DNA of 64,000 bases from Alkalidesulfovibrio alkalitolerans DSM 16529. GTDB taxonomy: Bacteria > Desulfobacterota > Desulfovibrionia > Desulfovibrionales > Desulfovibrionaceae. The notes under the pieces were generated by a model. The model saw only the letters and a program-made list of their open reading frames with translations, was not told the DNA's origin and did no database searches. Below are positions 43,224 through 51,388 of the stretch, one piece after another. Position 1 is the stretch's first letter. Every line of letters starts with the position of its first letter. A program made the translations under genes and the position numbers. Where the stretch lies: positions 151,478 through 215,477 of the forward strand of contig NZ_ATHI01000027.1 in NCBI RefSeq assembly GCF_000422245.1. Direction: 5' to 3'.

Positions 43224-43299
43224 GCCGCGGTAGCTCAGTTGGTAGAGCAGGGGACTGAAAATCCCCGTGTCCGCAGTTCAATTCTGTGCCGCGGCACCA
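43224..43299 (+). tRNA. tRNA-Phe (GAA)
   Basis: 76 nt cloverleaf with the 3' CCA encoded. Acceptor stem GCCGCGG pairs with CCGCGGC; D-arm AGCTCAGTTGGTAGAGC; anticodon stem GGGGA/TCCCC with loop CTGAAAA, anticodon GAA at 43257-43259; T-arm with TTCAATT loop. A single tRNA gene, followed by an intrinsic terminator. Confidence 0.96.
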
Positions 43300-43310
43300 C
43301 AGAAACCCCA

Positions 43311-43344
43311 CAGGCCCTGGTCCATGACCAGGGCCTGTTTTTTT
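43311..43344 (+). terminator. Intrinsic terminator of tRNA-Phe
   Basis: Stem CAGGCCCTGG/CCAGGGCCTG with a 7-nt loop, directly followed by seven T residues. It starts 12 bp after the tRNA. Confidence 0.9.
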
Positions 43345-43422
43345 GGGGAAATGATCGAGACGCCCCGGTTCGCGGGCTCGCCTGAAACGTCGGCCCCTGG
43401 CCGCCACTCGACGAAGGGCATG

Positions 43423-43459
43423 AAAAAGCCGGGCGGAAGAACCTCCGCCCGGCTTTTTG
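43423..43459. terminator. Bidirectional intrinsic terminator
   Basis: AAAAA-GCCGGGCGGA-agaacc-TCCGCCCGGC-TTTTT. A-tract on the left and T-tract on the right let it work for both strands: backup for tRNA-Phe and stop for the leftward AOR transcript. Confidence 0.85.
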
Positions 43460-43478
43460 TGGTGCGGCCTTCATTCCC

Positions 43479-43597
43479 CAGGCCGCCCGTAAGCTTCATC
43501 TGCCGCGTCGCCGCGAAGAGCCTTCGTGCAGTTCACCCACACGCGGCCTCGAACTTTTCGCGGCAACGCAGCAAATGGGACTTTTTCAACAGCCTGC
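43479..43597 (+). repeat. Family A-like palindromic repeat
   Basis: CAGGCCG at the left, TTCAACAGCCTG at the right, and internal TCTGCCGCG/CGCGGCAACGCAG. The central CGTATT/AATACG core is replaced. It abuts the AOR stop codon. Confidence 0.6.
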
Positions 43598-45358
43598 TCA
43601 GCTTTCCCCGCGCGGCGCGCCCAGTTCGCGGATAGCCTTGATGTAGCCCGCGCGCACGGCGTCGAGATACCCAGGGTCCATCTTCCCGGCCCAGGTCTCG
43701 ACCTCCAGGAAGCGCTTGGGCACGCTGGTCTTCTCGGGTTCATAGCCCGTGGACAGCCGCATGCGCCAGCGCAGGCGCTGCATTTCGTCCGCGGCCTTGT
43801 CCAGGTTCGCGGCCAGGTCGGGCAGCCCCACCGAGGTCAGGCACTCGGCCAGAAGTCCCTTTTTGTATACCCCTCGCGCGAACAGGCAGGAGACGAGCGA
43901 GGTCAGGATCACACGCTCGCGTTCGTCGTCCACGAAGTACTTGACTGCCTTGTCCGCATTCTTGTCGTGCTCCTTCTGGTCGTAGCCGTAGGCCCCGGTG
44001 TCCAGGTGCGAATGGCGAAACGACAGCGACTGCGAGGCGAAGAAGGTCTCGCCCGTGGCGTAGCCCGCCATCTCCTGGCCGAGCACGCAGGCGAAGTCCT
44101 CGCCCCCGAACTTTTTCGCCGCGACCATGGCTCCCTGAGCCAGCGCGCGGTAGAATTCGTTCTTGCCGTGGCCCAGGCACCAGATGGCCTCCTTGTAGGC
44201 ATCCACGTTGCCGAAGGCGAGGTCGTACTCGACCTGCTCCTTGGTCAAAAGCCCCTTCTGGTAGGCCTCCGTGGCCCAGGCCAGGGCCACGCCCGCGCTC
44301 ATGGCGTCCAGGCCCTGCTTCTCCACCTCGTCCATGAGAGCGAGCGCGCCCGAGGCGTCCATGACGCCGACCATGGACCCGAGGGCGAAGATCAGTTCGT
44401 GGTCGTAGGAAACCTGCCGGATCTGGAAACGGTGCTCGTCCTGGAACTGCTCGCGCAGCATGCCCACGTGGATGCAGCCCACGGGACAGCCCGCGCAGGC
44501 GGCGTTGCGGATGAGCAGATCGGCCGCGAACTTCTCGCCCGAGATGCCCACGGCGTCGGGGTCCGTGGTCTGCTGCAGGTTCCTGATGGGCAGCGACTTC
44601 AACTCGTTGATGGGGATGACGTTTCCTGGCGTGCCGAGGTTGTGGTACTTGCTCATCATCTCCGTGGCGGTCATGTCCTCGTAGACCTTCTTGAAGAGCT
44701 TGCCGTAGGCCTTGGGGTCGGGCCCGGGCAGCGGCAGGTCCGAGTCGCCCGAAACCACGATGGCCTTGACGTTCTTCACGCCCATGACCGAGCCCGAACC
44801 CAGGCGGCCGAAGTGGCGAAAGGTATCCACGTTGATGCAGCCGTAGGCCGAGAGCGTCTCGCCCGCCGGGCCGATGCGCATGATGCTGCGATGCCCCGAG
44901 GCGCCCGGGAAGGCACGGCGGATGACCCGGCCGGTGGTGAAAACGTTTGCCCCCCACAGGTAGTTGGCGTCCTTGGTCTCGATGACCCGCGCTCCCACGT
45001 GCACGGCCACGGGCAGCCGCGCCCGGCCGCGCAGCACAATGGCGTCGTAGCCCGCGAAACGCATGGCCAGGGCCAGACGGCCTCCGGCGTGCGACTCGGC
45101 GTACTGGTCGTGATAGGGCGACTTGAAGCCCGCCACGACTTTGGACATGAGCGGAAAATAGCCGGTCAGGCAGCCGATGGCGAAGATCAACGGCTGGTCG
45201 GGGTGCGACCAGGATTCATTCGGCAGGCCGTACTTCTCGAACAGGGCCGCGGCCAGGCCGCTGCCGCCGATGTGCAGATTCTTGTCTCCAAACGAGACAA
45301 TCTCGCCCTTGCCCTCGTCGAGGTGGACTATGCAGACGCGAAACGCGGCATCAGACAT
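43598..45358 (-). CDS. aor: Aldehyde:ferredoxin oxidoreductase (tungstopterin family)
   Basis: 586 residues. The N-terminal half has HIGGSGLAAALFEKYG, AESHAGGRLA, GRLGSGSVMGVKNVKAIVV and the cofactor region; the cluster ligands are CAGCPVGC near residue 290 and a distal cysteine in TSLVSCLFARGVY. These define the AOR/FOR family, which oxidises aldehydes to acids with ferredoxin as acceptor, using W (or Mo) bis-pterin. It follows a four-cluster ferredoxin gene that overlaps it by 8 bp, giving a subunit pair. Which aldehyde is used cannot be told. Confidence 0.92.
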   Translation of the reverse strand: MSDAAFRVCIVHLDEGKGEIVSFGDKNLHIGGSGLAAALFEKYGLPNESWSHPDQPLIFAIGCLTGYFPLMSKVVAGFKSPYHDQYAESHAGGRLALAMRFAGYDAIVLRGRARLPVAVHVGARVIETKDANYLWGANVFTTGRVIRRAFPGASGHRSIMRIGPAGETLSAYGCINVDTFRHFGRLGSGSVMGVKNVKAIVVSGDSDLPLPGPDPKAYGKLFKKVYEDMTATEMMSKYHNLGTPGNVIPINELKSLPIRNLQQTTDPDAVGISGEKFAADLLIRNAACAGCPVGCIHVGMLREQFQDEHRFQIRQVSYDHELIFALGSMVGVMDASGALALMDEVEKQGLDAMSAGVALAWATEAYQKGLLTKEQVEYDLAFGNVDAYKEAIWCLGHGKNEFYRALAQGAMVAAKKFGGEDFACVLGQEMAGYATGETFFASQSLSFRHSHLDTGAYGYDQKEHDKNADKAVKYFVDDERERVILTSLVSCLFARGVYKKGLLAECLTSVGLPDLAANLDKAADEMQRLRWRMRLSTGYEPEKTSVPKRFLEVETWAGKMDPGYLDAVRAGYIKAIRELGAPRGES

Positions 45359-45785
45359 CGCAGGTCCCTCCCACGCAGACATGTTCGGGTTTCTCGCGCA
45401 TCTCGATACAGTCGTGCGGGCAATACGGCACGCACTGGCCGCAGTGGATGCAGACGTAGGGCACTCCCGTGTCGTCAAGATAGATGGCGTCCACCGGACA
45501 GGCGGCCGCGCATTGGCCGCAACGGATGCATAGCTTCATCTTGACGAGCACGCCTCCGCCCTTGCGTTGCGAGTAGGCGCCGGTGGGACAGGCTGCGGCG
45601 CAAGGCGCGGGCTCGCAGCCCAGGCACACGTTGGCCTCGAAGCCGGTGGTGATGCCGCCGCTGGACTTGATGCGTATTCCAGCCGTGCGCCAGGAGACCT
45701 TCTTGTGCACCTGACGAGCGCAGGCCAGGGAGCACGAATGACAGCCGATGCAACGATCCATGCGCGTGGCGCGCAATATTTTCAT
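45351..45785 (-). CDS. Four-cluster 4Fe-4S polyferredoxin, AOR partner
   Basis: 144 residues with four cysteine sets: CIGCHSCSLAC, CLGCEPAPCAAACP, CIRCGQCAAACP and CIHCGQCVPYCP, so up to four 4Fe-4S clusters, arranged as in HycB/CooF/AorX-like electron-transfer subunits. It should relay electrons from the adjacent aldehyde oxidoreductase to a downstream acceptor. It is the first gene of the two-gene unit. Confidence 0.92.
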   Translation of the reverse strand: MKILRATRMDRCIGCHSCSLACARQVHKKVSWRTAGIRIKSSGGITTGFEANVCLGCEPAPCAAACPTGAYSQRKGGGVLVKMKLCIRCGQCAAACPVDAIYLDDTGVPYVCIHCGQCVPYCPHDCIEMREKPEHVCVGGTCDV

Positions 45786-45818
45786 CGTTTCCCCCGATGA
45801 CGTTCAAAGAGTACGGCT

Positions 45819-45942
45819 CAGGCCGTCTTAAAAGCCCCCTCTGCTGCGTTGCCGCAAAAAATTCAACCCTCGCGCACAAGATATGCTCGTCGGTCTTGAA
45901 CTTTTTGTGCGGCCCTGCATCTGAGACTTTTTGAACGACCTG
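45819..45942 (+). repeat. Family A palindromic repeat
   Basis: CAGGCCGTCTT at the left against ACGACCTG at the right, with CTGCTGCGTTGCCGC and CGGTCTTGAACTTTTTGTGC in the stem. The central core is diverged. It fills most of the gap 45786-46101; nothing else is seen there. Confidence 0.7.
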
Positions 45943-46101
45943 AAAAACAGCGTTTGTCAACAACATCAATTCCGGCATGCCGAAACGGACGATCTAAGCA
46001 TATACCCGCAAAATATTGCGCTTGTCCAACCGTTCCGGGGCGTCGAAAAACCGCCGATCCGCCGCCATGCGTGGTTCGGGAAGTCCCCAGCGGACAAGGA
46101 C

Positions 46102-47133
46102 TCACTTGCCCAGGTCGAAAATCCGAAGCGGAGACACGGGCGCATCGCCCTGCGCTGTGCCGGACGATACGTCGTGCGATGTGCCGAGATTGGCGTCGTG
46201 TGCGGCGTCATATACGGCCGCTGGCGGGGAGGATGCCGAGGCCACGGGCGAAACGCCCACCCCAGCCCCCGACGGGGTAGCGTGCGCGCCGGGTCTGGCG
46301 GACGCCTGCCGCGCCACTTCCTTTGAACCCAGCCGCTCTATGGAGCAGGAGGTGACCACGTAGGTCGCGTACACGCCGTCCTCGCCCTCGGGGGCGATGC
46401 TCCCGCCGAGGTAGCCCCGGTAGGTGCGGCCGTAGTCGTCCCACGTGGTCTCGAAGGAGCCCAGGTCGGGCAGGGGCACGCCGCGCGCTCGCGCGTCCTC
46501 CTCCACGCGCGCGCGGTCCATTTCAGCCGTGGCGCTGTCGAAGAGAAAGATGACCGGCGTGAGCGGCACAAAGGGCGTGACCGCCGAAAGCGCCATGCCT
46601 CCGGCAAGCCCAGCGCCGATGGCGCTCGCCCTGCGGTTTGTCCGGTCGTCGATCTCGTCGTTGCTCAGGCGACGAAAGGTCATGACGAAGCGGTAGCCGC
46701 GATAGCGACTGAAGTCGCCCGAGAGGTCATAGTAGCGAAGCCCCCGCTGGAACAGGCCGGGCAGATGTTCGTACGTGATCGCTGGCGGCAGATCGAAGAC
46801 GCCCTGGCCCGAGGCCCTGGCGTTCTCGATGCACTGGGCGAGACTCGTGTCGCGCGGACCGCAGGTCACGTCCACGCGGCCCGTGGGCAGGGACTTGGCG
46901 CGGACGCTCGTGGCCCCCTGGGGCAGCGCGCCGGTGGGCTTGGGGAGCGCGCGGCCGGGCGTGCGCACGCCGTAGCCCGAGGCCTCGGTCTTGTCCTGGG
47001 CCGTGGCCTCCAGCGCTCCGCCGAGGACGAACGCAAGAACGAGGCAAAGCGCAGCCAACACGGCCCGTGCGGGCGCCTGCCCGTTGGACACGGCCCGTCG
47101 CTTCGTCCCGCCGTTCCTCGCCTGTTTCGCCAT
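46102..47133 (-). CDS. Exported protein of unknown function
   Basis: 343 residues; the family is not recognised. A basic N-terminus and a hydrophobic stretch (about 22-40, ending EATAQ) form a signal peptide. A core of about 85-285 contains regular secondary structure (ITYEHLPGLFQRGLRYYDLSG, RFVMTFRRLSNDEID), a short hydrophobic patch GLAGGMALSAVTPFVPLTPVIFLF (possible membrane-inserting segment, quoted in part), and DDYGRTYRGYLGGS. The C-terminal ~60 residues are Ala/Ser/Pro-rich and probably disordered. Two cysteine positions in the core could form a disulfide. It stands alone between family A repeats. Confidence 0.65.
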   Translation of the reverse strand: MAKQARNGGTKRRAVSNGQAPARAVLAALCLVLAFVLGGALEATAQDKTEASGYGVRTPGRALPKPTGALPQGATSVRAKSLPTGRVDVTCGPRDTSLAQCIENARASGQGVFDLPPAITYEHLPGLFQRGLRYYDLSGDFSRYRGYRFVMTFRRLSNDEIDDRTNRRASAIGAGLAGGMALSAVTPFVPLTPVIFLFDSATAEMDRARVEEDARARGVPLPDLGSFETTWDDYGRTYRGYLGGSIAPEGEDGVYATYVVTSCSIERLGSKEVARQASARPGAHATPSGAGVGVSPVASASSPPAAVYDAAHDANLGTSHDVSSGTAQGDAPVSPLRIFDLGK

Positions 47134-47166
47134 CGCCGTGCCCGCCCAGGTGCGAAAAAAGTTCCC

Positions 47167-47286
47167 GGCTGCTGAAAAAGTCCCATCTGCTGCGTTGCTG
47201 CGAAAAGTTCAAATCCTCGCGTATTGCTAATACGCGTCGGCCTTGAACTTTTCTTGCGCCTTGCATCTGGGCCTTTTTGAGCAGCC
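47167..47286 (+). repeat. Family A palindromic repeat, near-complete
   Basis: GGCTGCT...AGCAGCC ends, CGCGTATT-gct-AATACGCG centre, and GAAAAGTTCAA/TTGAACTTTTC arms: one of the cleanest palindromes of the family. Confidence 0.85.
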
Positions 47287-47431
47287 TAGGAAAAGAAGTT
47301 CGTCAACAATCTCGTTCGCGGCCTTTTCCTTCGGCTGCCGCGCGGCCACGGCCCGTGAACGCAACTCGCGAACCGACCGCATGGAACCTCGCATTCCATG
47401 CCTAGCACAGGCTGCATCGCCTGTCATCCGC

Positions 47432-47557
47432 GCAGACCGTCCCCAAAACACCATCTGCGGCGTTGCTGCAAAAGCGCCGACCCCTCGCGTATCTGGAATA
47501 CGCGTCGGGCCCGGCGCTTTCTTGCGCCTTGCATCTGGCGCTTTTTGAACGGTCTGC
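47432..47557 (+). repeat. Family A palindromic repeat, near-complete
   Basis: GCAGACCGT/ACGGTCTGC ends, CGCGTATctgGAATACGCG centre and AAGCGCCG/CGGCGCTT arms; 126 bp like copies 1 and 2. Confidence 0.85.
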
Positions 47558-47595
47558 GGAACGTAGTTGCTCAACAATTGGCGCAACAGAGTCAT

Positions 47596-47668
47596 AGGCC
47601 GCCCTAAAGACATACGCGAGGGACTGGACTCTCCGCAGCAATCCCGCAAATGGGGCTTTTCGGCGGCT
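47596..47668 (+). repeat. Family A repeat, partial
   Basis: TAGGCCGCCCTAAAGA joins directly to the right half (ATACGCGAGG, CAATCCCGCAAATGGGGCTTTTC), so the left arm is largely deleted. It ends just before the phoH stop codon. Confidence 0.55.
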
Positions 47669-47674
47669 TGGCCC

Positions 47675-48868
47675 CTACAGGCCGCTCTTGATGACCAAGT
47701 CGGTGATGGGGCCGCGCGACTTCTCGCCCTTGAGCACCAGGTGCGCGTAGATGTCCGAGCCCTTGAATTTCTTGACCACCCAGTTCAGGCCGTTGTTCTC
47801 CTGCGAGAGGTAGGGGTTGTCGATCTGGCGCGTGTCGCCCAGGCAGAAGCACTTCACGCCCTCGCCCATGCGCGAGAGCAGGGCGCGCGTCTCGTTGCGC
47901 GAGAGGTTTTGCATCTCGTCCACGATGACCACGGCGTTCTCGATGGTCATGCCCCGGATGTAGGCCAGAGGCAGAAGCTCGAAGCGCTTGATGTCGAACT
48001 GCGGCGGGTACACGTCGGGGTTGGTGAACAGACGGTTCGCGGGCCGAAGCGCGTGCAGCTTCATGATCAGGTCGGAGATGTAGCGCGTGTAGGGCTCCAT
48101 CTTTTCCTCGACCTTGCCCGGCAGGTAGCCGAGTTTCTGGCCGATCTCGTACATGGGCTTGACCACGTAGACCTTCTGATGGCTCTTCTTCTCCAGCACC
48201 AGATGCAGCGCGGCGGCCAGGGCCAGAAAGCTCTTGCCGTAGCCCGCCTCGCTCTGGATGGAGACGATGTCGATCGCCGGGTGAGTGAGCAACTCCAGGG
48301 CCAGGTTCTGGTACACGCTGCGCGGGGTCACGCCCCAGGCCTTGTGCTGGTAGCTGACGACCTTCTCGCCCTCGGGCCCGTGGAAGACCGGACGGCCCTC
48401 GATCCAGCGGAAGGAATTGGCGATGGGCGCGGTCCCGTTGTCCGTGAAGCCGGTGTAGTACTCGGCCTCGGACTTGAAGGGCATGGACTCCTTGTAGGCC
48501 TCGGAGTCGATGCCCTTGCTCGCGGCCTGCAACTGCAACAGCTTGTCGTTGGTCACCAGGATGGGCTTCTCGATGCCCGAGGCGGTGATCTCGTCGAGGA
48601 TGAAGTTGTCCACGTGGCTGCTGAAGGCCTCGGCGATGCGCTCGGCCTTGAGAATCCTGAAGGCGTCGGGGTGCTCGGCGAGCAGCGCGACCACGCGGCT
48701 GACGATGTGGCCCAGACGCGGATCCTTCTTGAATTTGTTGAGTTCGAGCAGGACGTGGTAGGGAATGAAGACGTCGTTCTCCGCGCCGTTGCGCAGTTGC
48801 AGGAGCGCTTTGGGATCTTCCAGGAGAACGTTGGTGTCCACGATGAACTGCTTCTTCATGGGCTGCAT
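47675..48868 (-). CDS. PIN-PhoH protein (PhoH2/YlaK type)
   Basis: 397 residues. The N-terminal PIN nuclease domain (about 4-140) starts KKQFIVDTNVLLEDP with further acids (LELNKFK, LVTNDKLLQL). The C-terminal PhoH ATPase (about 185-395) has Walker A SEAGYGKSFLA, Walker B VVIVDEMQNLS and GDTRQIDNP. PIN-PhoH fusions act as ATP-dependent RNA helicase-nucleases and are related to toxin modules, though here no antitoxin gene is evident. The start chosen has CGGAG 7 bp upstream; the frame stays open 133 residues further without family sequence. Confidence 0.92.
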   Translation of the reverse strand: MQPMKKQFIVDTNVLLEDPKALLQLRNGAENDVFIPYHVLLELNKFKKDPRLGHIVSRVVALLAEHPDAFRILKAERIAEAFSSHVDNFILDEITASGIEKPILVTNDKLLQLQAASKGIDSEAYKESMPFKSEAEYYTGFTDNGTAPIANSFRWIEGRPVFHGPEGEKVVSYQHKAWGVTPRSVYQNLALELLTHPAIDIVSIQSEAGYGKSFLALAAALHLVLEKKSHQKVYVVKPMYEIGQKLGYLPGKVEEKMEPYTRYISDLIMKLHALRPANRLFTNPDVYPPQFDIKRFELLPLAYIRGMTIENAVVIVDEMQNLSRNETRALLSRMGEGVKCFCLGDTRQIDNPYLSQENNGLNWVVKKFKGSDIYAHLVLKGEKSRGPITDLVIKSGL

Positions 48869-49253
48869 TGTGGCTCCGGTGGTGACGTTGGGGGTATGGG
48901 ACGCCGCGCGGCGCACGACCAGGACAAGGTCTGCGCCGCGAAATCCGGCGTTGGGGACGTTTGGGAGGGGGATCGGCCGGGACAAGCAAGGCCCGGTCCC
49001 GTCGTGCGGGAAATTCGGCCCTGACGGCCTGGGTTCGTTCGGCCGTTCGCCGGACCGCTCGCGGCGCGGCGAGGCGTGCCAGGATTCGCGTTGATGCCGC
49101 CTTTCCTTGCGCACATCGCATTCGACTTCATGGGAAGCCATGGCCCAATGTATAGGCCTCGTGCGTGTCATCCCTGTTACACCCTGGCTTTTCGGACCGC
49201 AAGCCCGCCTGCGAGCGACCTCTTGCCTCGCGGACACGACTTCATCCTGCCTC
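48869..49253. other. Intergenic stretch between phoH and peroxiredoxin genes
   Basis: About 385 bp between divergent genes. The minus-strand frame continuing upstream of phoH is open but Arg/Pro-rich and unlike any family. I see no repeat, hairpin or gene here that I can support. Confidence 0.5.
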
Positions 49254-49282
49254 TTGACGAGAATCACACGTCCGAATACTAC
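49254..49282 (+). promoter_or_regulatory. Sigma-70 promoter of the peroxiredoxin gene
   Basis: TTGACG (49254-49259), 17-bp spacer, TACTAC (49277-49282); predicted start near 49289, giving a leader of about 77 nt. Confidence 0.6.
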
Positions 49283-49365
49283 GATGGACTAAGTGGCCTT
49301 CGCTGAGCGTTGCAAAACATCGTTCAGCGGGCCGGCCCGACATCACCCGAACAGGAGGACATACA

Positions 49366-50022
49366 ATGAGCGAAGAAAACAAATGCTGCCGTGAGGGGCA
49401 CCATCACCACCATTGCTGCTGCGACCAGCACGCGCGGATCGGCAAGGAGGTCGAGAACTTCAAGATGGAAGTCTACGACCCCAAGGAAGGCGGCTTCGGC
49501 GAGATCGAGCTGAAAAAGCTGCGCAAGGGCGGAAAGTGGGTCGTGCTGGTCTTCTACCCGGCCGACTTCACCTTCGTCTGCCCCACGGAGCTGGCCGATC
49601 TGGCCGACAAGCATCCCGAACTGAAAGAGCTCGGCTGCGAAGTCATTTCCGTTTCCACGGACACCAAGTTCACGCACATGGCCTGGCGCACGGACGAGCG
49701 GCTCCTGGCCAACGTCGGGTACAAGATGGCCGCCGACCCCACGGGTAAGATATCGCGCTACTTCGGCGTCTATGACGGCGAGACCGGCCTGGCCCTGCGC
49801 GGCACCTTCGTCATCAATCCCGAAGGCGTGCTCGTGGGCTCGGAGATCAACTTCTACAACGTGGGCCGCAACGCCGACGAACTGGTGCGCAAGATGAAGG
49901 CCAACGTCTACCTGAAGGACCATCCGGCCGAGGCCTGCCCGGCCAAGTGGGAGCCGGGCAAGAAGACGCTGACGCCCTCGGAGAAGCTGGTGGGCAAGGT
50001 CTACGAGGCCTTGAACGACTAG
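49366..50022 (+). CDS. 2-Cys peroxiredoxin (AhpC/Prx1 type) with His/Cys-rich N-terminal extension
   Basis: 218 residues. FYPADFTFVCPTEL with peroxidatic C72, and resolving C191 in AEACPAKW, define a typical 2-Cys peroxiredoxin that reduces H2O2 and organic peroxides. The first ~25 residues are unusual: C7-C8, then H12-H16 (five His), C17-C19 (three Cys) and H22, a dense metal-ligand cluster absent from standard Prx. It could bind Zn, Cu or Fe. An AhpF-like reductase is not nearby. AGGAGG precedes the ATG (a few extra bases of spacing). Confidence 0.93.
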   Translation: MSEENKCCREGHHHHHCCCDQHARIGKEVENFKMEVYDPKEGGFGEIELKKLRKGGKWVVLVFYPADFTFVCPTELADLADKHPELKELGCEVISVSTDTKFTHMAWRTDERLLANVGYKMAADPTGKISRYFGVYDGETGLALRGTFVINPEGVLVGSEINFYNVGRNADELVRKMKANVYLKDHPAEACPAKWEPGKKTLTPSEKLVGKVYEALND

Positions 50023-50069
50023 GAACTCGAAACCCGCCTTCGCTTCGGCTACATACTGATTGAAACGGA

Positions 50070-50099
50070 GAAGCGGGCGGCGACCACGCCGCCCGCTTC
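50070..50099 (+). terminator. Strong hairpin after the peroxiredoxin gene
   Basis: Perfect 12-bp stem GAAGCGGGCGGC/GCCGCCCGCTTC with a 6-nt loop, 48 bp after the stop codon. No T-tract follows, so termination would be non-classical or the hairpin stabilises the mRNA end. Confidence 0.5.
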
Positions 50100-50233
50100 A
50101 ACCGAACCGCCTCGACTCCCCCGGATTTTCCCTCGGATATCTCTTCGGATTGACCGGGTTCAACCGGGCGGCCAAACAGAACATCCGCCACCCCCTTTAA
50201 GCGATTTTCAAGGAAAGCGACTAGGTTGAAGAG

Positions 50234-50260
50234 CAGTTGTCAAACGCCATTTGACAACTG
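50234..50260 (+). other. Isolated perfect dyad of unknown role
   Basis: CAGTTGTCAAA-cgcca-TTTGACAACTG, 11-bp arms, unlike repeat families A and B in composition. It may be an operator or an mRNA hairpin. Confidence 0.5.
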
Positions 50261-50288
50261 CCAAAACTCGTTGCCAAACACCTTTTGT

Positions 50289-50527
50289 CGGGCTGCTCAA
50301 AACGCGTCGGATGCAGGGCGCAAGAACAATCCAGGCCCGACGCGTATCAAAGAATATTACCCGGAGCAGAAAACATTGCATGCTCTCTGCTCCAGGCAAT
50401 AAGCAGTCTCCAAAAGGTACCGCATTCAACGGTGGCGTTGCCAAACACCTTTTGCCGGGCTGCTCAATACGCGAGGGATCGGCGCTTTCGCTGCAACGCC
50501 GCAGATGGCGCGTTTTCAGCAGCCCGC
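50289..50527 (+). repeat. Family A palindrome split by a ~110-bp insertion
   Basis: The left arm (GGGCTGCTCAAAACGCG to GACGCGTATCAAAGAATA, to 50356) and right arm (ATACGCGAGGGATCGG to CAGCAGCCCG, from 50467) are the two halves of a normal A element. Between them is unrelated sequence with its own hairpin (GGAGCAGA/TCTGCTCC) and a second copy of the CGTTGCCAAACACCTTTTG segment that also precedes the element at 50269. Confidence 0.75.
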
Positions 50528-51360
50528 TAGTCTTCGTCCAGCTCAGGCGGCAGAGGAATGCCCGCCGCGCGCAGCCACTCGCGCGGCAGCTTCCGGAGTT
50601 GCTCGGGATCGGCCTGGTGCGGGCTCCACTCCCAGTCGGGATTCTCGGCCCAGTCCGGGTTCCTGGGCGCGGCCACCCGGCCCGCCCAGAACTCGTTGTA
50701 GTGGAAGGTGCGGCCCCACTCGGCCGAGGGGATGTGCACGCCCTCCACGCCGATGTTCTGCGCCCTGGCCAGGATGGGGAATATCTCCACCCGCTCGCCG
50801 CGCACCCGCGTGTTCAGGTTATTATCCCAGTTGCCGTGCGAGTAGTCAAAGTCCCACAGCGGCCGCATCTCCTCGAAGCGGTCGCGCCAGGTGGCCCAGG
50901 ACCAGGGCGTGAACCAGGCGCGACGCGCCGTGCGGCCCCACTCCGGCTCGGGCGGCTTCTGGTTGTTGTAGGCGGTCACGGTGAAGACGGAGGCGTCGTC
51001 GCGAAAGGCCCGGCCGCAGTGCTCGAAGTAGAGCAGCGCGTCGCGCGCGAGCAGGATGTCGTCTTCGAGGTGGATGTTGTAGTCGGTCTCCAGAAAAGCC
51101 AGGGACAGCGCCTGATAGACGTTCACCGGACAGGAGAGGAGCTTTTCGTTCTCCACCACGCGCGTGGAGCGGGTGAAGCCGACGCCGCGCGCCAGATCCA
51201 GAACCTCGGCGTTGCCGGGTTCCACGCAGGCGATGAGGTGGTAGCGCTCGATGCCGATGCAGCGCGAAAGCGCGCCGAGCACCTTCCGCAGGTACTCGGG
51301 CCTGTTGAACAGGGTCATGGTGATGGTGCGCCGCGCGGCCATGATGTTTGGATTGTGCAT
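50527..51360 (-). CDS. Glycosyltransferase, GT-A fold, GNT-I-like
   Basis: 277 residues. ITMTLFNRPEYLRKVLGALSRC begins the fold and HLEDDILLARDALLYF carries the metal-binding EDD motif; WFTPWSWATWRDRF follows. The pattern resembles the GNT-I (GlcNAc transferase) group and related bacterial sugar transferases rather than plain GT2. The acceptor is unknown. Several in-frame start codons exist (51342, 51360, further upstream); 51360 is used because a GGGGG stretch precedes it. It is divergent from a GT2 gene, so both may serve the same glycan. Confidence 0.8.
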   Translation of the reverse strand: MHNPNIMAARRTITMTLFNRPEYLRKVLGALSRCIGIERYHLIACVEPGNAEVLDLARGVGFTRSTRVVENEKLLSCPVNVYQALSLAFLETDYNIHLEDDILLARDALLYFEHCGRAFRDDASVFTVTAYNNQKPPEPEWGRTARRAWFTPWSWATWRDRFEEMRPLWDFDYSHGNWDNNLNTRVRGERVEIFPILARAQNIGVEGVHIPSAEWGRTFHYNEFWAGRVAAPRNPDWAENPDWEWSPHQADPEQLRKLPREWLRAAGIPLPPELDED

Positions 51361-51388
51361 CAGCCCCCGCGTGCTGTAAAGTCGGGAC

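Noticed and set aside
48869..49267. 133-residue N-terminal extension of the PIN-PhoH protein
   Set aside because: Arg/Pro-rich and not PIN-like. The PIN domain begins right after the downstream ATG, which has its own CGGAG site.
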